NCBI GenBank assembly: GCA_018715595.1
Contig: DVLI01000015.1
Coordinates: forward strand, 1 to 54,517
Direction of reading: 5' to 3'
DNA length: 54,517 bases
From: Candidatus Caccoplasma merdavium
GTDB lineage: Bacteria; Bacteroidota; Bacteroidia; Bacteroidales; UBA11471
Shown piece by piece: positions 28,111-37,015 of the stretch (position 1 is its first letter; each line of letters begins with the position of its first letter). The position numbers and the translations under genes were made by a program. The notes beneath the pieces are model-generated. The model saw nothing but the letters and a program-made list of their open reading frames with translations, was not told the DNA's origin and searched no databases.

Positions 28111-28156
28111 GCCCCGGGACGGGAGGCGTCGTAACCGGGCTCTGACAGGAAAAAGT

Positions 28157-28191
28157 CGGGCGGGGAACCTCCTACAAAGGTTCCCCGCCCG
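28157..28191. terminator. Bidirectional terminator between SDR and PCMD-protein genes
   Basis: A perfect 14-bp stem (cgggcggggaacct) with 7-nt loop between convergent genes. Confidence 0.85.
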
Positions 28192-28221
28192 ATGTCGTTT
28201 AGGGGTATGAGCCGATAGGGC

Positions 28222-29409
28222 TTATTGGGTGATAATCACTTGGCGGGTTTTGCCTACCTTCACGATGTAGGCGGCGCCGCTGCGGAGTGATGTTTGAGTC
28301 GACGTGTTGTTGACGGTAAAGTGGGCTACTAATTGACCGGTTAGCGTGTAAACTTCGGCTTGCTGTCCTTCGGCTCCATGGATGGTAAGGAGTCCGTTGG
28401 CGTAGCTGATGGTTATGTTTTCGACGGTAACGGCTTCGATGGCTGTGGTCTTGTCGAACGTGAGGGTGTAGGTGTGGACATTCTCGGGATTGACGGCGAT
28501 GTCGTTGCCTTCGACGGTGATGGTCAAGACATTGTCCGAAATTTCGGTCGAGACCGAGGCGCCTCTGCCGTCGGAGACAGCTACTATGTCATCGGCCTGG
28601 GGCACTTGACCTTCGACGGTGTAGGTGTATGTTTCCTGGTCAAACCCTTCCAGGGCGACACCGGCGATGGTGATGGAGTCGAGTTTGGAGTTGTAAATCA
28701 TCGTGATGTCGTCGACGTAGAGGGTGTCTTTTTCGGAGCCGCCGGCCACGGGGTTGGTGGTTATCGAGGCCAGCATGTACTGTTCGCCTTCGGCTGCGGT
28801 GAGGCCGGTGTAGGTAAAGGGGGCACAGAAGCGGGTCCATTCGCCGGCCTGCGGAATCAGAACGGCGGCTTCGGCCACTTTGTGCGAGTCGTCACCGCTC
28901 TGTTCGGGATCGTGGTATTCATATTTGTCGTGGAGGATAAACCGTCCGCGGCCGTTTTCGCTACCGCCCGAGATGAATTTGGCATAGAGGCATACCGAGT
29001 CGGGCTGTCCGGCGAAGAGGAGGTTGTGTCCCTCGTTGTCGAGGTCGGTGTAGTTGTGGTTGCTCGGGTCGGTGGGAGTCATGTTGCCCATGTTGATGAT
29101 TCCGGTGGTGAGGTTGCCGTTGGCTTTGGCCAACCAGAGGTTTTTTGAGTTGAGTCTCACGGCCGTACCCCCGTTGCGTCCCTCAACCTTCACCGGGGCG
29201 GGTGACATGGAAGCGAAAGTGGCATAGCTGCCCGTAGCCGATGCGAAAGAGTTCCAACCGTAGCCGGGCTCTTTGTCCGAGACCCAGTGCTCGAAGTCGG
29301 AGTTGGGTATCTGGTAGCCATCGTTTTTTATTTCGATGGGTTCATCTTGTGCAAAAGTCGGGCAGAGTATGAGCCCTGCTGCGAATGTGGAGAGTAGAAG
29401 TTTTTTCAT
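28222..29409 (-). CDS. Secreted PCMD-like protein with C-terminal sorting-tail domain
   Basis: A 395-residue exported protein. A signal peptide (1-20, ending CPTFAQ) precedes a PCMD-like jelly-roll domain (about 33-235). The domain begins at IPNSDFEHWVSD and ends in TLYVDDITMIYNS, a typical pattern of putative carbohydrate-metabolism/binding proteins in Bacteroidales. A beta-sandwich linker (about 240-320) follows. The C-terminal about 70 residues (TTAIEAV.., VYTLTGQLV.., GAAYIVKVGKTRQVII) resemble the Bacteroidales surface-sorting domain. The ligand is unknown. Single gene with its own promoter. Confidence 0.82.
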   Translation of the reverse strand: MKKLLLSTFAAGLILCPTFAQDEPIEIKNDGYQIPNSDFEHWVSDKEPGYGWNSFASATGSYATFASMSPAPVKVEGRNGGTAVRLNSKNLWLAKANGNLTTGIINMGNMTPTDPSNHNYTDLDNEGHNLLFAGQPDSVCLYAKFISGGSENGRGRFILHDKYEYHDPEQSGDDSHKVAEAAVLIPQAGEWTRFCAPFTYTGLTAAEGEQYMLASITTNPVAGGSEKDTLYVDDITMIYNSKLDSITIAGVALEGFDQETYTYTVEGQVPQADDIVAVSDGRGASVSTEISDNVLTITVEGNDIAVNPENVHTYTLTFDKTTAIEAVTVENITISYANGLLTIHGAEGQQAEVYTLTGQLVAHFTVNNTSTQTSLRSGAAYIVKVGKTRQVIITQ

Positions 29410-29433
29410 GTTTCAGGTGTTTTAAATTCGCAG

Positions 29434-29441
29434 CAAAGGTA
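29434..29441 (-). promoter_or_regulatory. -7 box of the PCMD-protein gene
   Basis: Minus-strand TACCTTTG, 24 bp upstream of the start codon. Confidence 0.65.
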
Positions 29442-29495
29442 TGTGTTTCTTGGTGGAATAATAAAACTTTTGACGTCTTTTTGAGTTTTTAAAGT

Positions 29496-30098
29496 TTATT
29501 CATAAAGAAATGTAATAATGTAGCGGCACACGATGTCTCCGCCGATGACACCGGCTACATAGCCCAGCAGGAGTCTCCACCCGCGCAGGTTGCATGAAGT
29601 TTTCAGCGCCACGACCAGCCAGCAGAGGACAAGGGCGAGAAACAGTATCGACGGTACCAGCCAACCCATGACCGGCAGCCAGCTGCTGTTTTGTGTCATC
29701 TCGCCGATGAGTTGTTCGGGGGTGAGGGCGAGGAATGTTTGTACCTGTCGGGGCAGATAAAAAAGGCTCATGACGGCAAAAGGTATTTGGGCAAAAGCCG
29801 TTGTGCCGAATACATCGATGAGGCGTATGCGCGAGGGCGAGAGCAAAAGCCCCGACAGATAAAATATCGAGGACGGGACGAGCCACACGACGAGATGTTC
29901 GGCCACATAGCACCACCATGCGTCGTTAGGGGCGGAGCCGTAGTGCATCAATCCGTGGTAATGCAGATGCGCCGTCATAGACACGATTGTCGCCACGGCC
30001 ATACCGAGCAGCCCCCATGTCAGGGCTTTTCCGCCGGCGATGGTATAGAACGGGTTTGCGAAGAACGATGGGCGGGTGTTGTTTTGAGGACGATTCAT
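29496..30098 (-). CDS. Yip1-like multi-pass membrane protein
   Basis: A 200-residue protein with five predicted membrane segments (about 25-45, 68-88, 98-118, 142-165, 175-197) and charged loops, similar in outline to bacterial Yip1-domain proteins; that family call is tentative. It lies 12 bp after the DUF2089 regulator gene, an arrangement suggesting that the two work together, perhaps as a regulated membrane response. No catalytic motif is visible. Confidence 0.75.
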   Translation of the reverse strand: MNRPQNNTRPSFFANPFYTIAGGKALTWGLLGMAVATIVSMTAHLHYHGLMHYGSAPNDAWWCYVAEHLVVWLVPSSIFYLSGLLLSPSRIRLIDVFGTTAFAQIPFAVMSLFYLPRQVQTFLALTPEQLIGEMTQNSSWLPVMGWLVPSILFLALVLCWLVVALKTSCNLRGWRLLLGYVAGVIGGDIVCRYIITFLYE

Positions 30099-30110
30099 GA
30101 TAACGGTGTT

Positions 30111-30398
30111 TTAGGGGTTTGAGGGGGAGATGTGTCGGAGTTTTTCGATAAGGTCGTCGAGAATGTTGCGCACGGTGGGGTAGCTCACCCCCATGGTGCG
30201 GGCCATGTCTTTGAGGCTGCCGCTCGATTTGATGAAGTCGAGGACGAACTGTTGTTCTTTCTCGGTGAGACGTGCCAACGGCGGCAAATCAAATTCGCCG
30301 CACACTTTTGTGCCGCATTCGTTACAAAACAGTTCGCTCACTTTCAGGGGGGTATCGCAGCTCGGGCAAGTCAGCGGCAATTTTTTCGGTGTATTCAT
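30111..30398 (-). CDS. DUF2089-type zinc-ribbon/helix-turn-helix regulator
   Basis: A 95-residue protein. The N-terminal zinc ribbon has two CxxC pairs (CPSC and CNEC), followed by a C-terminal helix-turn-helix (LTEKEQQFVLDFIKSSG..MARTMGVSYPTVRNILDDLIEKL), the DUF2089 layout. The frame can be extended seven codons to a GTG, but that GTG overlaps the promoter -7 box, so the ATG at 30398 must be the start. It is cotranscribed with the downstream membrane protein, probably as its regulator (inference). Confidence 0.88.
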   Translation of the reverse strand: MNTPKKLPLTCPSCDTPLKVSELFCNECGTKVCGEFDLPPLARLTEKEQQFVLDFIKSSGSLKDMARTMGVSYPTVRNILDDLIEKLRHISPSNP

Positions 30399-30418
30399 TG
30401 TTTGCTTATTTATTGGCA

Positions 30419-30449
30419 CAAATGTAAATTATATTTTTATAATATCAAA
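30419..30449 (-). promoter_or_regulatory. Promoter of the DUF2089 gene pair
   Basis: Minus-strand TTTG (30449-30446), 19-nt spacer, TACATTTG (30426-30419). A full consensus pair that fixes the start of the downstream gene. Confidence 0.85.
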
Positions 30450-30497
30450 ATACAGTTGAATAAAATTTATTCTGCATTCCTTTTTATTGAAAACAGA

Positions 30498-30520
30498 AAC
30501 GCCCGAGGTCGTCGGGCGTT
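30498..30520 (-). terminator. Terminator of the chrA-chrA-folC operon
   Basis: AACGCCCGA, 5-nt loop, TCGGGCGTT; on the minus strand it is followed by a T-rich stretch. It lies about 70 bp after the folC stop. Confidence 0.75.
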
Positions 30521-30592
30521 ATGATGGAGTGGGTGGGAACGAAGGTGTGGGAGCGGCGAGGGGGCATCGTCGCAGGGGGTGACCAAACGGCT

Positions 30593-31879
30593 TTACCCGA
30601 GAGCGGCCAGCAAGTCGGCCACGACAAAACTGCTGCCGCCGACAAATACAAAATCGTTGGCGTTGCTGTCGTTCAGGGCGGCCTGGTAGGCTTCGGCTAC
30701 CGATGCGTACACCTCGCCCCGCAGACCTTTCTCGGCGGCCTTGTCGCGCATGACGCTGGCCGGCATGGCACGCGGTATCGAGGCTTGGGTGAAGTAGTAG
30801 ACCGCCGAGTGCGGGAGCATGGCCAGCACACCCGAGATGTCCTTGTCGTTGACCATGCCGAAGACGATGCGCAGGGTCGCGCATTTTATCGAGGCGAGTT
30901 GCTCCACGATATATTGAAATCCGCCCACGTTGTGGCCTGTGTCGCAGTAGGCGCGGGGAGAGAGGTTCACCTGTTGCCAGCGGCCTTGCAGTCCGGTGAG
31001 TGTGGTCACATGGGCAAAGCCTTCGCGCACGGCTTCGGGGGTGATGGCAAAGCCCTCCTTGCGCAGCAGGCGCAGGGCGCAGAGCAGTGTGGCGGCATTC
31101 TTTTCCTGGCAGAATCCCCCCAGTTCGTAGGTGATGAACCCGAAGTCGCGGCTGTCGATGGCCCACTGTCCGAGGTCGTTTTTGCGGCAGGAGGTCATCA
31201 CGTCGCATTCCTGGGCAAAGAATATCGGGGCCGACTCTTCGCGGGCTTTCTCCTCGAAGACGCGGCGCACATCGCCTTCGGCTTCGCCGATGACGACCGG
31301 TATGCCGCTCTTGATGATGCCGGCCTTTTCGTGGGCGATGGCCGTGAGCGTGTTGCCGAGCAGGGCCATGTGGTCGTAGCTGATGTTGGTGATGACACAG
31401 GCGCGGGGCGTGATGATGTTGGTGCTGTCGAGACGCCCGCCGAGGCCGGTCTCGATGACCGCCACATCGGCGTGGCAGGCGGCGAAGTAGTCAAAGGCCA
31501 TCATCATCGTCAGTTCGAAAAACGACGGGTGTATCTCGCGGCTTGCGTCGAGGTATTTGCGGGTAAATTCGAGAACCGCTTCGCGCGTAATCATTTCGCC
31601 GTCGACCCGTATGCGTTCTCTGAAATCGACCAGGTGCGGCGAGGTATACAGTCCCACCCGGTAGCCGCTCTTTTGGAGTACGGCGGCCAAAACGTGGCTG
31701 GTCGACCCCTTGCCGTTGGTGCCGGCAACGTGTATGGTGGCGTAGCGGCGATGGGGGTGCCCCACCAGCGCGTCGAGAGCCAGGCTGTTGCCCAATCCCG
31801 GCTTGTAGGCCGACTGACCTACCTGCTGGAAAACGGGAAGTTGACGATAAAGATATTGAAGAGTTTCTTCGTAGTTCAT
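30593..31879 (-). CDS. folC: Folylpolyglutamate/dihydrofolate synthase
   Basis: Mur-ligase-family enzyme that adds glutamate to dihydropteroate/folates using ATP. The 428-residue product carries the P-loop IHVAGTNGKGSTSHVLA, the folate-binding LYTSPHLVDFRERI, VIETGLGGRLDSTN, and ITNISYDHMALLGNTL. The ATG at 31879 is chosen because the family starts there and the upstream part of the frame overlaps chrA coding. It begins 2 bp after the chrA stop, implying coupled expression. Confidence 0.95.
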   Translation of the reverse strand: MNYEETLQYLYRQLPVFQQVGQSAYKPGLGNSLALDALVGHPHRRYATIHVAGTNGKGSTSHVLAAVLQKSGYRVGLYTSPHLVDFRERIRVDGEMITREAVLEFTRKYLDASREIHPSFFELTMMMAFDYFAACHADVAVIETGLGGRLDSTNIITPRACVITNISYDHMALLGNTLTAIAHEKAGIIKSGIPVVIGEAEGDVRRVFEEKAREESAPIFFAQECDVMTSCRKNDLGQWAIDSRDFGFITYELGGFCQEKNAATLLCALRLLRKEGFAITPEAVREGFAHVTTLTGLQGRWQQVNLSPRAYCDTGHNVGGFQYIVEQLASIKCATLRIVFGMVNDKDISGVLAMLPHSAVYYFTQASIPRAMPASVMRDKAAEKGLRGEVYASVAEAYQAALNDSNANDFVFVGGSSFVVADLLAALG

Positions 31880-31881
31880 GG

Positions 31882-32430
31882 TCAGTATATTAAAAATCCG
31901 GCCACGCCGGCCAGTACAATCAACAATATGGCATTCACCTTGAAAAAGAAATTGGCCGCCAGCACGGCGCCGAAGATGAGCAGGCTCACGACAAACTGCC
32001 GTGTGTCGCCCGTGGGAGAGCCGAAGTTTTCGGTGTTCATCAGCACCAGGGCCGCCGAGGCGATGAGCCCGATGACCGCCGGACGCAACCCTGCAAACGT
32101 GTCGGTGACGTGCCGGTTGTCGTGGTATCGCATAAAGAAGCGGTAGAGAATGAGCATCACGATAAACGAGGGCAGCACCAGCGCGAAGGTCGCCAATGCC
32201 GACCCCCACACGCTTCCCGTGGCCGTGTAGCCGATGTAGGTGGCCGAGTTGATGCCGATGGGGCCGGGAGTCATCTGGCTGATGGCAATGATGTCGGTAA
32301 ATTCCTGAGGCGTGAGCCACTCGTGGCGCGTGACCACCTCGCCTTGAATCATCGAGAGCATGGCATATCCGCCGCCGAACCCGAACAATCCGATTTTGAA
32401 GAACGAATAGAACAGTTGCAACCAAATCAT
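31882..32430 (-). CDS. chrA: Chromate transporter, half-size subunit 2
   Basis: A 182-residue single-domain ChrA protein with about six membrane segments. The domain motif FFKIGLFGFGGGYAMLSMI near the start and SQMTPGPIGINSATYIGY mark the family. Two half-size chains are expected to form one antiparallel transporter with the neighbour at 32427. Its ATG overlaps the stop of the first half (ATGA). The substrate in gut anaerobes is uncertain; chromate is the family name, not shown here. Confidence 0.9.
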   Translation of the reverse strand: MIWLQLFYSFFKIGLFGFGGGYAMLSMIQGEVVTRHEWLTPQEFTDIIAISQMTPGPIGINSATYIGYTATGSVWGSALATFALVLPSFIVMLILYRFFMRYHDNRHVTDTFAGLRPAVIGLIASAALVLMNTENFGSPTGDTRQFVVSLLIFGAVLAANFFFKVNAILLIVLAGVAGFLIY

Positions 32431-32972
32431 CTCGCACCTCGCTTTCTCTTTATGGCACCATAGGCATATCCGCCGATGCCGGCAATGAGCACCACCCATA
32501 TCGGCGAGAAGTCGAGCAGCCAAATGAGCAGGGCGGCCACTATCGGTATCCATAAGTTATGCCGGTTGATGCGTGCCGACTTGCCGAGTTTGAATACCGG
32601 TGCGGCAATGAGAGCCACCACGGCCGGACGTATGCCTTTGAAGATGCGCTCCACCACCTCGTTGTCCTGGAAACGCTGGAAAAACATGGCGATGAGCAGT
32701 ATGATGATGAACGATGGCAGCACCGTGCCCAACGTGGCCGTTATCGCACCACCAATGCCCCTGATGCGGTAGCCCGTGGCAATCGATATGTTCACTGCCA
32801 AGATACCCGGAGCCGATTGCGAGAGGGCCAGCATATCCACAAACTCCTCGCTCTCGATCCACTGTCTTTTGCGCACCAGTTCCTCCTCGATGATGGGTAC
32901 CATGGCATATCCCCCGCCGATGGTAAACGAGCCTATCTTGAAAAAAGACCAAAAGAGTTGTAAAAATATCAT
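32427..32972 (-). CDS. chrA: Chromate transporter, half-size subunit 1
   Basis: A 181-residue single-domain ChrA protein, first gene of the operon. Motifs are [19 protein letters not shown] and [18 protein letters not shown], with [20 protein letters not shown] in the middle. It is paralogous to the next gene, with a 4-nt overlap. The shared unit with folC is probably positional rather than functional. Confidence 0.9.
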   Translation of the reverse strand: MIFLQLFWSFFKIGSFTIGGGYAMVPIIEEELVRKRQWIESEEFVDMLALSQSAPGILAVNISIATGYRIRGIGGAITATLGTVLPSFIIILLIAMFFQRFQDNEVVERIFKGIRPAVVALIAAPVFKLGKSARINRHNLWIPIVAALLIWLLDFSPIWVVLIAGIGGYAYGAIKRKRGAR

Positions 32973-33057
32973 CTCTCAAAAACATTTTTCCGGGACGGGA
33001 ATACCCGGAAGTCGGTAATCTGTTTTCCAGGAACGTTGAGGAGCTGCAAAACGACGA

Positions 33058-33065
33058 CAAAGGTA
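33058..33065 (-). promoter_or_regulatory. -7 box of the chrA-folC operon
   Basis: Minus-strand TACCTTTG, 85 bp upstream of chrA. It stands back to back with the tRNA-Ser promoter. Confidence 0.6.
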
Positions 33066-33084
33066 GACAAAAAATCAGAAACTG

Positions 33085-33115
33085 TTTGGTAATATCGAAA
33101 AATCGCTTACCTTTG
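33085..33115 (+). promoter_or_regulatory. tRNA-Ser promoter
   Basis: TTTG (33085-33088), 19-nt spacer, TACCTTTG (33108-33115). Start predicted near 33121. Confidence 0.85.
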
Positions 33116-33163
33116 CAACGCTTTTCGGGAAAACGGTGCATGCACCATTCCCGTTCAAGGCAA

Positions 33164-33249
<86 letters not shown>

Positions 33250-33256
33250 GATAAGT

Positions 33257-33296
33257 GGTGTAAATCAAGCATTTGCAAGATTTACACCCTTTTTTT
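33257..33296 (+). terminator. Terminator after tRNA-Ser
   Basis: GGTGTAAATC and its exact complement around a 12-nt loop, followed by CTTTTTTT. Confidence 0.8.
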
Positions 33297-33375
33297 ACAC
33301 CCAAGAATGTAAGTTTGGGTGTTTTAGCTATATTAAAGACCATGCATAATACAAAGTATGGGATTGTAAACAATG

Positions 33376-33439
33376 CCAACGGGAGGATAGCAAGTTTGTG
33401 TTTTGGTATGCCCATAACCGTTTGCTATCTTCCCGCTGG
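33376..33439. repeat. Long imperfect inverted repeat between tRNA-Ser and the recombinase gene
   Basis: An 18-nt arm (33376-33393) pairs with 33422-33439, with two non-Watson-Crick positions and a 28-nt loop. It lies 20 bp after the recombinase stop. It may be that gene's terminator or part of an attachment site; the T-run is weak. Confidence 0.55.
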
Positions 33440-33458
33440 TCAATAGCCTTACTCTAAA

Positions 33459-34412
33459 TTACGGTTCTGCAATTCCAAGAAACTTGCTCATACGCTCAAC
33501 ACACTTCTTTTTCTGACTAAGGTTTGGATGCACATACAGGTTAAGTGTTGTCGCCACATTGGAATGACCGAGTATTACGCTAACTGTCTTGTAATCGCAT
33601 TGGCTTTCTATGCACCGGGTTGCAAAGGTGTGCCTAAGCCCATGAAATACGATTTGAGGTATGCCGAGACGCTTTAACAACCGGGAAAAATAGTCACGAT
33701 AAGAGCGTGGCTCTTTGGAATGTTCTGATGTGCCGACCACAAACGGAGAAGCAGATACTTTCTTGACTGTTTTCAGACATTGAAACAAATGTTTGGAGAT
33801 GGGTATCTCGCGGCATGAATTTTTTGTTTTGGGTGATGACTGTATTTTCTCTGTGGATTTCAACTCGCAATTATAAACCCGTCCAATGGTATGCCTTACT
33901 GTGATAATCCGTTGGCGGAAGTCCACATCTTGCCATTGCAGTGCGCACACTTCTCCTATTCTCATGCCAGTGCAGAGAGTCAACAGCACACCGATATTCT
34001 GTGCTGTCGGTTTTTCTATCAGATGTCGCATTAGTATGCGTTGATGTTCTATTGCCAAAGTTGGCAATCGGTTCATTTCCGTATCTGTAGGATATTCTAT
34101 TTCCCAATCCTCGAATGGGAAAATCTTATGTTTTCTTCCGTATTTGACTACAGATTTTAATACGACTACCATATCCCTTACGGTTTTACGAGCAAGGCCG
34201 CATGAAAGTTTATGAATGACAAACTGTTGAACATCATCTTCTGTGATGGCTGTCTTTGTACCGAAATAAGGCAGTAAATGGGTTTGCAGCGTCAGTAAAT
34301 AAGCACACATGGTAGAGTGCTTTACGATTGGGCGTTTTGTTTCGCACCAGCTTTTTGAAATTTCTTGAAATGTTTTCTGCATATACAATTTTGAGGGAAT
34401 TAATACTTTCAT
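33459..34412 (-). CDS. Tyrosine recombinase (integrase or DNA invertase)
   Basis: A 317-residue site-specific recombinase. An N-terminal core-binding (SAM-like) domain (about 12-95) precedes the catalytic domain with R151 (CTGMRIGE), a candidate Lys near 195-197, H257-x-x-R260 (FHGLRHTFATR), H283 (LGHSN) and nucleophile Y293 (TLNLYVHP). All catalytic residues are present. It is last of four minus-strand genes, 38 bp after the DUF262-HNH gene. It could have integrated the island beside tRNA-Ser, or it could invert the cassette at 35640-36027. No copy of the tRNA 3' end was found at the right edge, which favours the second idea. Confidence 0.92.
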   Translation of the reverse strand: MKVLIPSKLYMQKTFQEISKSWCETKRPIVKHSTMCAYLLTLQTHLLPYFGTKTAITEDDVQQFVIHKLSCGLARKTVRDMVVVLKSVVKYGRKHKIFPFEDWEIEYPTDTEMNRLPTLAIEHQRILMRHLIEKPTAQNIGVLLTLCTGMRIGEVCALQWQDVDFRQRIITVRHTIGRVYNCELKSTEKIQSSPKTKNSCREIPISKHLFQCLKTVKKVSASPFVVGTSEHSKEPRSYRDYFSRLLKRLGIPQIVFHGLRHTFATRCIESQCDYKTVSVILGHSNVATTLNLYVHPNLSQKKKCVERMSKFLGIAEP

Positions 34413-34450
34413 AACTCCCTCAAAATACGTATATTCTGCGATATATTACA

Positions 34451-35620
34451 TTATTTGTTGCCTTTTGAACGGTTATGTGTCTTACACAGCATTTCGCAAT
34501 TCTCAATAGACGTAGCACCGCCTTTGCTCCATGCGGTCACATGGTCGGCATCCATTTCGTTAAGCTTGTAAATCCGTGTCTTGTTGGCATTGTCACCGAT
34601 GGCACATAACGGACAGTTGGATATGCCTTTTTCTTTCGCCGCCTCGGTTTGGCGAGTGTATGCCACCTTTTTTGTCGATTCTTCAAATAAGCGGATTTGA
34701 AGCAGGCTTTTTTCTTGTTCGCCTCCTAATACATACTCATAGATATTGCGTGGGCATTTGATACTCTCGTCCGCTTGTAAGGCGAGGATGCGCTCCGTTA
34801 CGTGGTCGGGACTATAAGGGGTGTTGTGGTAGGTTTCATAAAGCCGCCCCCATTCCAGACCACACATATCACGTTCGGTCATAGTGAATGTAGTGGAAAC
34901 CCAGTCTAAAACGGAACGGAAATAATTTTCAAGTTCGTTTATGGACTTGTCACGACGGTGCAAACTCATATATGCGTCAATGGTCATTCCCTTGCTGGCG
35001 CATACCCATTTTAAGGCTTCAGCCAAATAATCCTGTCGTTTCACATCCCCTTTTACGTAGTGGCTCCATTTTTGAACTTCTGCATTTTGCGAATTACTGA
35101 ACACACGCTTTGCAGCCGTGACGAACTCGCCCGAATAGATGGCATTGCGCAGTTCCTGCTCGTTAAGCGGTATTCCTACAATGTTAATGGTTTTGAACCA
35201 TTCCTTTATTTCTCTTTCTTCACCCTCGCATTCGTAGATGAGCAATGAAGATTGCATTATCTTTTGTTGTTCTTCAACGGGAAGACCGCTGAAGTATTCT
35301 TCACGACCTCCATAAATTATGGCAAACTTCCCTGTGACGAACCGACCGAAAGACGTAATACGTTGTTGACCATCAAGAACTTCAAAACGACCATCATTTG
35401 TGCGATTGAAATATATAAGTCCTATTGGATAACCTTTCAGTAATGATTCGATGACTGCCACATCCCGTTTGCCGTCATTGTAGATATAATGACGTTGATA
35501 CTCTGGCTGAATAGTAAGTCGCCCATCAAGTCCGAATAGTCCCTTACCTTCCAATTCATTGTATGTAAAACCTTTGCAGACATCTGCAACTGTCCATTCT
35601 GTATGTAATGTTGTCTTCAT
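34451..35620 (-). CDS. DUF262 (ParB-like) plus HNH nuclease, restriction-type
   Basis: A 389-residue protein with the two parts of GmrSD/DUF262-type restriction nucleases. The N-terminal DUF262 domain has IQPEYQR and the DGQQR motif (residues 83-87). The C-terminal HNH domain holds a CPLC at 336-339, DADH at 357-360, ENC near 373 and KTHNRSKGN at the end. It lies downstream of the methyltransferase, separated by the silent cassette. It is the likely cutting partner of a restriction-modification or modification-dependent system. AT-richer than the chromosome around it. Confidence 0.9.
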   Translation of the reverse strand: MKTTLHTEWTVADVCKGFTYNELEGKGLFGLDGRLTIQPEYQRHYIYNDGKRDVAVIESLLKGYPIGLIYFNRTNDGRFEVLDGQQRITSFGRFVTGKFAIIYGGREEYFSGLPVEEQQKIMQSSLLIYECEGEEREIKEWFKTINIVGIPLNEQELRNAIYSGEFVTAAKRVFSNSQNAEVQKWSHYVKGDVKRQDYLAEALKWVCASKGMTIDAYMSLHRRDKSINELENYFRSVLDWVSTTFTMTERDMCGLEWGRLYETYHNTPYSPDHVTERILALQADESIKCPRNIYEYVLGGEQEKSLLQIRLFEESTKKVAYTRQTEAAKEKGISNCPLCAIGDNANKTRIYKLNEMDADHVTAWSKGGATSIENCEMLCKTHNRSKGNK

Positions 35621-35639
35621 ATATTTTTTTGTTTTTAAG

Positions 35640-35658
35640 TTGAAATCTTAGGGATAAC
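35640..35658 (+). repeat. Left inverted repeat (IRL) of the methyltransferase inversion cassette
   Basis: TTGAAATCTTAGGGATAAC, exactly complementary to 36009-36027. It encodes the shared peptide E-I-L-G-I-T in the silent frame. Confidence 0.93.
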
Positions 35659-35866
35659 AAAGACATGGTTTGGTAGTGCTTCTAAAATTTATCCCGAACA
35701 AATCCAAGTTGACCGTCAAGGGAAAAAATCCAAAGTAACAAAACTCAATGATGGGGCTGTATTGCATCATCCACAAATCCCTCAGAATGAGACTTATTAT
35801 ATAGTTGATGGAAAGTATTACACTCAAGTATATGCAAGAGTCCTTATCAGGCATATCGGATTATAA
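35642..35866 (+). pseudogene. Silent alternative C-terminus of the methyltransferase (inverted orientation)
   Basis: An open frame without start codon on the strand opposite the methyltransferase. It opens EILGIT, as the active gene does at residues 321-326. A different sequence follows (KTWFGSASKIYPEQ...), and it ends in QVYARVLIRHIGL, homologous to the active STYARLLIRKL. There is no stop over 74 codons until TAA at 35864. Inverting 35640-36027 would join it in frame to the methyltransferase body. It is therefore an unexpressed cassette rather than a decayed gene. Confidence 0.9.
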
Positions 35867-36985
35867 TTTGCGAATGAGTAATCGAGCATATGTTGAAGTT
35901 AAGGAGCCATTATACCTGATAGCACCTCTCCGATTCAAATCTGTCCAATTAGGAGTATCAGAGATGACATATTCTTTGGTTTTTAACCCCCATTCATTTC
36001 CTCTATCAGTTATCCCTAAGATTTCAAATTGCTCCGGACAATACTTATCCAAGAAGGAAATAGGAACCCCCATAACGCCATCATAATCTGAGGGAATAGC
36101 ATCTGTAAAAGGAACTTCTATGGCATCGTAATTATCATAATGGTCATAAGAGACTTTCCCTTTTATCTCTTTGTGTCTTGAAAAACGAAGATTGTCTGCC
36201 ATGGTCATCAAAGGAAGTGGTTCATGACGCCGCCCATGGTCTATGTTAGTAAACCACCGTACACCTTTTACCCTAATAAACTTTCTCCCATTCTCATCAA
36301 TTCTCCATCCTGCCGCATTCAAAGGATACTCATCGGGAACTTCAAATTCCCTATCTCCACTATGAATAGAATATCCCATCCACATTTTATTTTCTTTAAT
36401 TAAAGGGAATGTTTCTTTGTATGTTACAGCATTCATATTTCCGATAATAATGAACTTTTTATTAGCTGAAACAATCCAAGCTAAAAATTCTCGAAAGAGA
36501 GAAAATGGAGGATTAGTAATAATAATATCTGCTTCATCACGTAATTCTGAAACTTCTTTGCTTCTAAAATCACCATCTCCATTAAGATATTCCCAATGCA
36601 GATCATCAATGTTTATTCTTCCATCACCAGATAAATCTTTATCAAGAATGAATATCTTTCCTTTTGTTTGGGCCTTTGACGGGTCAAATTGTGGAGCATC
36701 TATTTCAAACAAAGTGGGTTCAGACAATAGCCTCATTTTCTTTGCATCTGGTGCATAGCTTGTAGAAATCAACTTTTTCAATCCAAGTTCATCGAACTTG
36801 GCGGCGAAATAACGGGTAAAGTTACTCCATTCAGGGTCATCGCAAGGTAATAAAACTGTCTTGCCCCTGAACACGTTTGGGTCATATTCAAGGTATGCAT
36901 TCATTTCCACCTCAATGTCGTGGAATTGAGTATAGAATTCATCGTTTTTAGCTGCCTTCGCTTCCTTCAAATTACTATTTGCCAT
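35861..36985 (-). CDS. EcoRI-family adenine-specific DNA methyltransferase, with invertible 3' end
   Basis: A 374-residue N6-adenine methyltransferase of the EcoRI methylase family. Features are the start region NDEFYTQFHDIEVEMNAY, VLLPCDDPEWSNF, and the catalytic motif IITNPPF (N158-F161). Residues 321-326 (EILGIT) are encoded by the right inverted repeat. Residues 327-374 are the currently expressed variable C-terminus, which would be replaced by 68 other residues on inversion. It sits between an XRE regulator and a DUF262-HNH nuclease. The exchanged region may carry target recognition (inference). Confidence 0.93.
   Translation of the reverse strand: MANSNLKEAKAAKNDEFYTQFHDIEVEMNAYLEYDPNVFRGKTVLLPCDDPEWSNFTRYFAAKFDELGLKKLISTSYAPDAKKMRLLSEPTLFEIDAPQFDPSKAQTKGKIFILDKDLSGDGRINIDDLHWEYLNGDGDFRSKEVSELRDEADIIITNPPFSLFREFLAWIVSANKKFIIIGNMNAVTYKETFPLIKENKMWMGYSIHSGDREFEVPDEYPLNAAGWRIDENGRKFIRVKGVRWFTNIDHGRRHEPLPLMTMADNLRFSRHKEIKGKVSYDHYDNYDAIEVPFTDAIPSDYDGVMGVPISFLDKYCPEQFEILGITDRGNEWGLKTKEYVISDTPNWTDLNRRGAIRYNGSLTSTYARLLIRKL
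36009..36027 (-). repeat. Right inverted repeat (IRR) of the methyltransferase inversion cassette
   Basis: Reverse complement of IRL, 19/19 identical, lying inside the methyltransferase coding sequence. The distance between outer ends is 388 bp. Confidence 0.93.
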
Positions 36986-37015
36986 CGTTTCTTCTTTTTG
37001 TTGTTTACTAAGCTA

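Noticed and set aside
30593..32437. 614-residue version of FolC
   Set aside because: The extra N-terminus is the shifted frame of the chrA gene; the family starts at the ATG at 31879.
35642..35866. Reading the silent cassette as a decayed gene fragment
   Set aside because: It has no internal stop, keeps the conserved C-terminal motif, and joins in frame through perfect inverted repeats, which fits a maintained cassette better.
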